Source: Isochrysis galbana
Taxonomy: Eukaryota > Haptophyta > Isochrysidales > Isochrysidaceae
Assembly: GCA_018136815.1 (NCBI GenBank)
Contig: CM030933.1
Coordinates: 6,301,137-6,365,136, forward strand
Direction of reading: 5' to 3'
Length of the DNA: 64,000 nt
Position 1 is the stretch's first letter. Every line of letters starts with the position of its first letter. Shown piece after piece: positions 58,476-64,000 of this stretch. The notes beneath the pieces were generated by a model. It made no database searches. It was not told where the DNA came from and was given only the letters and a program-made list of their open reading frames with translations. The translations under genes were made by a program, and so were the position numbers.

Positions 58476-61400
58476 TCAACGGCGCCTTTTGAAAGCGTTG
58501 ATGGTCTTGCCGCCCTTGGTCTTTGGGAGCCCTCCCGTTTGCTTTGTGGGCTTCCTCGCCTTCTTCTTGCCTCCGCCTCCTCCGCCTCCCCCGCTGTTCC
58601 CGCCTGTAGCCTTCGCATCATCCTCACCGCTCTTCCGGTTCTCGATCGCGCGCGTGGTGAAGCGTGTCGGCTCCGCAGCAGCTGGATTTTCTGGCCACGG
58701 GTGCTTTGGATAGCGCGCTTTGGCTTCGATGCGAACCTGCGCGTAGGCCCCTGCCCAAAAGTCCGCAAGTGATCCACTCACTAGAGCCAGCGGCCGTCCA
58801 GCTGGAGAGAGCAGGTGTACCTGCACACTCATGCTGCTTCCGGGTGGTCCACCCACACAAGGTAGATCGGTGCATCCGAACCATTCTTGCAGCTTAGAGG
58901 CGAGGACTGGAGTCTTGGGGCGAAGGTTCGCAGCAAGGGCGTCTGTAGCTGGTAACAAGATCTCGTTGTCCGCCGCATACCGGAGCGGCGCGCGCGAGCC
59001 CGAGGGAATGACGATGGACGTTGGTGCTTGGACATCTAATGTAGCACGCTGTCCAGCATCAAGAGTTGAAGCTAGCAAGGATGCAAGATCGACGTTCTGA
59101 AGCTCGCGGAGTGCGGTCACCTTTCTCAGCGGCTTCTCGAGCCATATCTCAGCATCCTCTTGAAGCGACTCCTCGCTCCACACCGGCCAGCCGGCATTCT
59201 CGCCATGTAACGAGCGTAGCAACGCCACACGCGCCACCATCTCGCGCGCTCGCGCTCCAATAGGGTCCGTCGGCCGCAGCAGTGTTTTCTCCACGCCTCG
59301 TTCGCGGAGCACGCTGAGGAGTATTGGTGCTGCATCTACGGGCGCCGGCGCCGGCAGCGGCTCCGCTGAGAGAATCAGGCTGCCGATGCGCGAGGTACGG
59401 CGCGCACGCACCGACCCATCGGAAGGAGCAAGATAAACCTCGTCCTTGTCTTCAATTAGATCAGAGAGGATAGACCGCAGCGCGATCAGGGAGAGCGGCG
59501 CTGCGAGAAGGATCTTTGCGGAGGCCTTGTCGCCGCCATCAAGGGTTGGAGCGACCACGTAAGCCGCATTGGCGAGTGGGTCCGCAGATGATGAGAGCGC
59601 TGCACCACGGCCATTCGAAAGGGCAAATGTGTTTTGCTTTCCCGGCTGCAGCTGACCGATGCGATCAGAGAAGGCGAGGCTGAGTAAGACACCCGCCTCG
59701 AGCGCCCTGTCTTTTGCCAATGCCGCCACAAGGATCGAGGAGATGGTGGCGCTTCTCCTACCCTCCTCTAATTTGCCACCTTGCTCCTCTCCTGCGTGAG
59801 GGCCCGGTCCGTTCCGCAGCTGCTTGAGCAGATCGGCTGCCTCCCGCTTCGCACGCGCGCAAGCACCATGATTGACGGCAAATGGCGTATCTTCTTCCAT
59901 CGCCCGAAGCCGTTTGCGCACGTCAACACCATGCTCTCGAGAACCGCCTAGCAAAATGTCGCGCTCGCCAAGCAGCGCAGCAAGCGTGGCGGCTGTCTTT
60001 TCGAGCTCGGGGTGGCCTTGCGAGCTCAGGAGCATGTGTGCCAACCGCGGGTGGGTTGGAAGGGACGCAAGACGTCGGGCATAGCTCGTTGGTTGATATT
60101 CGGGTGTGCCGTCGGATGGGTTGCCATCGAGGCGCAGCGCACCAATGGCGGAAAGTAGATGTTGAGCCGATTTGAGCGACTCGCTGGGTGGTGGCCTCAA
60201 CCACGGCAGAGCCGCAATGTCGGCAGAGGAGGCGATTCCCACCGACGCGAGAGTGAGCAACAATGGCGCTAGGTCAGCCTGCGTGGTAACGTAGCAAAGA
60301 TGAGACAGACAACGGCGGCATGCGCATCACGCACAATGCATGCCCCCCGAGAGCGGCGAGGACGCTCACTGTTGATTTCGATCTAGGGTTTTGAGCTGCG
60401 TGCCTGTTCAATCTCTGGCGGCGTCTGCTCAAGCATACGTGCCTCGTCGGCCTCGCTCCACAACCGATATACAGTCCCGCTTGCAACCCGACCAGCCCGT
60501 CCTATCGCAACACAGTGTTTGGGGTAGAGCACATGAGTAGCAACCATAAAATCTCGGCCGCGTGCCGGTGAAAAGCGCTCGATGGAACGCTGGCGCAATT
60601 GAAAGCGCACCATATCAACCAAGGCAAGACGAGAGATGCGGGGGGAGGGGGGTGAAGGAGATAGGCGGGATGATCTTCACCCATTCGCTGCGTTGCTGAG
60701 GCCACGGATATGGGTTGCGTCACCAATGCGGACATGCCAGTCGATGCATCAAAGGTCGACACCTGAAATCCAGATTGCGCAGGCGGTAAATGAGCAGAGA
60801 TCGAGCAAGTGCTTGGCGCAAGTGTTTGCCCTAGTGAGAAGGCAAGTTCGGGCACCGCACCACCCGGCTTCTTGATGGGCGACGGGGGGCGGCACGCGCC
60901 GCTCAGATAGCAGGCTTCCTCTGCATCAGAGAGAGGGAACCTGTGATACCCCTGGACTAGAGTGAAGGTATCCCTTCGACTGGCTTCTCGGAACCCGGGA
61001 CACCCACCTTGCGCAGCCCCGAATCAATTACAATCCTGACCCCTTCAATTGTGAGCGATGACTCGGCAATCGGAGTGGCCAGGATCAGCCGCCGCCGCTC
61101 GCGCGGATCTGGTGCGATGGCGGCTCGATGGGCCTGCGGATCCTGAGATGGTAAATACGGGTATGACAAGTAGGACTTTGGATAGCTCGCTTTCCGACAA
61201 GAAAGTGACGGAAGCGCGATGGGAATCGTCAAGAATGAGACCGAATCTTCACCTGGGAGGCGAAAGTCCACCCTCGGGAAAGGGATCACCCTGCCGCACC
61301 TGGGCCCCAAACAATGGCAAAATCGCCAATTCTGCGATTGTAGATGACGGCGTCATCTCTACGAGTGCGCGTTCTGTGGCGCGAATCTCGCCCTCGCCAG

Positions 61401-62163
61401 GCAAGAAGGCCAATACATCTCCCGAATTTTCGGACAAGGCGGTGACCAATACAGATGCAACCGAGCGACCGATGTCGTCGGCGCGAGCCCTGGCGGCCAT
61501 CGCTAGGGGCACCGAACCACGGACGTGCCTAACCTGAACCGGAAAGCAGCGCCCCTCAGAGGTGATCGCCTCGCAGCCGCCAAGCAGCTCTTGAAGCTGT
61601 GACGTGTCGCCAAGCGTGGCAGACATGATGAGCAACTTTGGCCCACCTGCCCCATGGCTCTGTGCTCGTAGCTGTGCTCGGCGACAAAGTGCCAGGCAGA
61701 CATCTGCATCGACCGACCGTTCATGAAATTCGTCGAAAATGACCAGATCGACGCCGCGGAGCTCAGAGTCGCGCTGAAGCCTCCGCACTAATATGCCCTC
61801 TGTGACGACGAGCACGCGGGTGCGCTGGCTTGAGGCGCCCTCAAGGCGGACTTGGTATCCGACTCGATCACCGAGCTCTTCACCAAGAAGTGAGGCCATT
61901 CGCGAGGCGGCCGAGCGTGCGGCGATGCGGCGGGGCTCGAGGACGAGGATTGACCAGTGCGAGTGGCGCTCGAGCAGCGCCAGAGGCACGGCTGTCGTCT
62001 TGCCTGCACCAGGCGGTGCCTGCAGCACGAGGTTTGGAGCGCTCTCGAGCGATTCGACGATTTGCGGTAGCAGCGGTGTGATGGGCAGCGTGTCGCCAAG
62101 CGCGCAAAGGCGCGGAACCGGCGCGCGCGGCCGCGCCACCAGCAGAGGCACCAGCCAGCGCAT
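58476..62163 (-). CDS. hrpB: HrpB-type ATP-dependent DExH helicase, five exons
   Basis: Exons 62163-61300, 61142-61008, 60762-60681, 60501-60404 and 60278-58476 give 993 residues with consistent phases. HrpB is a bacterial-type DExH RNA helicase. In algae a nuclear copy probably acts in an organelle. Motifs in order: Walker A APPGAGKTT, LVLEPRRIAARSAASRMA, Walker B DEFHERS (DEFH is typical of HrpB), SAT, LATPIAESSLTIEGVRIVID, and QRMGRAGRVASGTVYRLW, which is rebuilt across the exon 3/4 junction. The C-terminal HrpB signature is clear: VHLLSPAGRPLALVSGSLAD then FWAGAYAQV...RYPKHPWPENP. Intron 4 requires a GC donor (CAG|GCACGC), because an in-frame stop precedes the next GT. The N-terminus MRWLVPLLVARPRAPVPRLC could be a leader. 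Confidence 0.93.
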
Positions 62164-62534
62164 CCGGTCCTCTCTCCCCCCCCCCCCCTCTCACTCCCTC
62201 TCTCCCTTCTCCCTTCACACTTCCATGTGTCCATTCATTGTTGAGAATAAAGGTTGGTGTACTACTCTACTAGAGTACGGATAGAAAAGTCCCTCTGTGC
62301 ATACTGTGTGGAGAGTACGAGTAGAGTAGAGTAGTAGGAGTAGGAGTACTCGATGTGGATCTCGTTCATCCATCTGTTCACGCCAGCCATCGATTCATTC
62401 TTTCTATTACGGGATGTTCAAAGTAGTTACGCATGTCCCTCTTCTGTCCGGGTACCCAGCGCAGGCAGGGAACGACAACAGACAACAGACGCCCCGTTGT
62501 TTACTACATGGGACAGGTGATGAGTTGCAATCAC
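62164..62534. other. HrpB upstream flank
   Basis: C-run and CTCC-rich sequence at 62172-62210, and TAGAGTAC-type short repeats at 62260-62350. Probably the HrpB promoter; no motif is certain. Confidence 0.3.
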
Positions 62535-62615
62535 TTCGACATGCGCACGGCGCGCACATAAAATTTCCAGACGCGCGTCCCCCCGCGCGGGGCGTCGTGC
62601 GTGCGCATGTAACTA
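62535..62615 (-). repeat. Single copy of the ACGCACGGCG repeat
   Basis: CATGCGCACGGCGCGCAC...GGGGCGTCGTGCGTGCGCATG: inverted GCGCAC-type ends around a GC core, related to the 51411 tandem repeat. Confidence 0.45.
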
Positions 62616-62753
62616 GGGACGGGTAAAAGTTTCGCGCTCGACTCCCCCAAATTTTGTGCTTGACTTTGTGCCTTACTTTGCTCGCCCCCCCCCCCCCATT
62701 TTCGCTAGATTTTGTTTGATCAACTACTATTTACTATGACTAACGCTAGCTAT

Positions 62754-62900
62754 TAAAAACATCTGAAGAATCTGGGCTACACACCTACTATTGACGGGAT
62801 CTCCCTTTACTCTAACGCCGCCCTTAAACTTCCCCTCCCCCCACCTCTTTCCCTGCCCCCTTCGTTCCTTTTTCTTCGGTTTCCGGGGTCCGGCCCTAGT
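62754..62900 (+). repeat. AACATCTGAAGATTC repeat, forward copy
   Basis: AAAACATCTGAAGAATCTGGG then CTTTACTCTAACGCCGCCC and TTCGTTCCTTTTTCTTCGG. The latter matches the complement of 47690-47712. Confidence 0.5.
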
Positions 62901-63239
62901 ACACTACCTACTACCTAGGGTCTGGTTTGGAGTTTGGAGTGTGTGGGGGGGCCGGGCAGGCCTTTGGGACCGTCTCTCTTGAGCTGCGTGTGCCTGCTCG
63001 GGCTCGCGATGGTTGTGTAGGTTGTTTGGGCCTTGTGGCGTCTCTAGGGCTCCCTTTGGTTGTTACTTTCCGGGCTTATTCGCCCTCGCTTTGCTGCTCC
63101 CTGGTGTCCACGACAGCGTGTGCTATCCTCTGCTTGGCCGCTAGCTCCAAGGTGTCGTTCCGTCAATTGTGGGACATCAGTCGAATTGAGCTATCAAATG
63201 TCCATAGTTATGTTATACAAATCTACCACGTGCTTTTAA

Positions 63240-63905
63240 CGGATAAAGGTACCCAGCTTTCTAGGACCGGTCCTAGAAACTAGGACGGACTTTGCTAGGT
63301 GAGAGCATGAGCATACCATGTTATTTTGTCCCAAACCTTGGCTATTGAGTTACCACATGCATGTCCTCATTAAATGTTCCAGGTGTACCTAGGCACCATT
63401 CCTTCAGCAACACCAAGTTTTGTGACGCGTTTACGGGTCACCTGGTCGGAATTGCTGCTTGTCCTAGAAACGGGAGAAATGGCTGATACCACCCAATGGG
63501 GAGCTCTTCTACCCATGGTCCCCAGGAGATGAAATGTTGCTTTGACTGCCCTCTTTGAGACCTTCAGTGACCACCAACCACCAAGCTTGGTTTTGTCATC
63601 TAAGTGTCCAATCCGCTAGCCTACTGCTCCAAAAGGTCTAAAATAAAACTCCTCTGATGCGAGCGGACGCTCGAGTGCAGCACCGCATGCTGAATGTGGT
63701 AGCAAAAGTAAGCAAAGACAAGCTCCGCAGAGTTGGTCATGGGGAGAGCTAAGGTGGAATGGGATGTGGAGATGGTTTGCTTCAGGTGATGGGATGTCTC
63801 ATAAGCTCACCATAGGCTATAATGGAGGCATGATCGACAGAGTCCTAGAAATCCAAGAATTTTCTAGGACGTGGTCCTAGTTTCTAGGACGGAATTTTTT
63901 GTCCG
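63240..63905. mobile_element. TTAA-flanked inverted-repeat element
   Basis: 666 bp bounded by TTAA at 63236-63239 and 63906-63909. Ends are CGGATAAA (left) and TTTGTCCG (right), followed inward by TCTAGGACCGGTCCTAGA and the related GGTCCTAGTTTCTAGGAC palindromes. The interior has lower GC than the surroundings and no ORF. TTAA duplication is characteristic of piggyBac-type elements, so a piggyBac-like MITE is inferred. The termini do not match the CCC/CAC start of well-known piggyBac elements. Confidence 0.65.
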
Positions 63906-63954
63906 TTAAGGATTGATCTATTTTTGGCGATAGGGTGCAGTAGTCACAGTGTCT

Positions 63955-64000
63955 CCCCATGGAGACGCCGTGCGTGCGCATAGCAGCTTGTTTCTCTGCG
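63955..64000 (-). repeat. ACGCACGGCG repeat, cut by window end
   Basis: CCATGGAGACGCCGTGCGTG then CGCATAGCAGCTTG matches the start of the 51411 unit in complement. It continues beyond the window. Confidence 0.5.

Noticed and set aside
1..64000. Bacterial or viral origin of the window
   Set aside because: Spliced genes, eukaryote-only families (ARF, NIPA, RMD1), tripartite plastid leaders and low gene density contradict it.

Overview
This is nuclear DNA of a eukaryotic alga, most likely one with a secondary red-type plastid. A haptophyte is my first guess and a pelagophyte-like stramenopile the second. The reasons are: spliced GC-rich genes with GT-AG introns and a few apparent GC-AG introns; a lumenal protein with a signal peptide, then a plastid-type leader, then a twin-arginine motif; secreted or plastid-directed hydrolase and integrase-repeat proteins; a bacterial-type HrpB helicase beside eukaryotic genes (ARF GTPase, NIPA, RMD1/DUF155, TMEM64/VTT); and no operons, Shine-Dalgarno sites, rRNA or convincing tRNA. 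The species call is an inference.

Layout. 0-10 kb: ARF GTPase (+), VTT membrane protein (-), four-exon Fe(II)/2-oxoglutarate dioxygenase (-), small secreted protein (-). 10-19 kb: repeats, then a two-exon NIPA-type Mg2+ transporter (+) and a nested cluster of transposable elements. 19-27 kb: a large orphan membrane protein (-) and a spliced NIT-domain sensor (+). 27-34 kb: repeat elements, a Tudor-like fragment and the five-exon RMD1/DUF155 gene (+). 34-38 kb: a five-exon gene of unknown function (-) whose first intron appears to hold a complete tyrosine-recombinase element. 38-42 kb: integrase-repeat protein (+), a head-to-head pair of GC-rich elements, and a pseudo-hydrolase (-). 42.5-45 kb: a mariner-like transposase pseudogene split by another GC-rich element, and a small two-exon gene (-). 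45.7-55 kb: thylakoid-lumen cysteine-rich protein (+), amidase (-), repeats, and a GTP cyclohydrolase II/pyrimidine reductase fusion (-). 56.5-62.2 kb: a Cys/His-rich ORF (+) and five-exon HrpB (-). The last 1.8 kb are repeats ending in a TTAA-flanked inverted-repeat element.

The genes do not form one pathway. Several converge on plastid or organelle biology (riboflavin synthesis, lumenal protein, HrpB, pseudo-hydrolase, integrase-repeat protein); the others are unrelated housekeeping genes. Repeats fill most of the space between genes. The best-supported new observation is a family of ORF-less GC-rich elements of 0.75-0.92 kb with 17-19 bp target-site duplications. One copy's right-hand duplication was later split exactly at a TA by a Stowaway-like MITE, and another copy interrupts a mariner transposase.

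All exon borders were placed by eye from splice motifs and reading-frame continuity, not from transcripts. Family assignments come from motif recognition without database searches.
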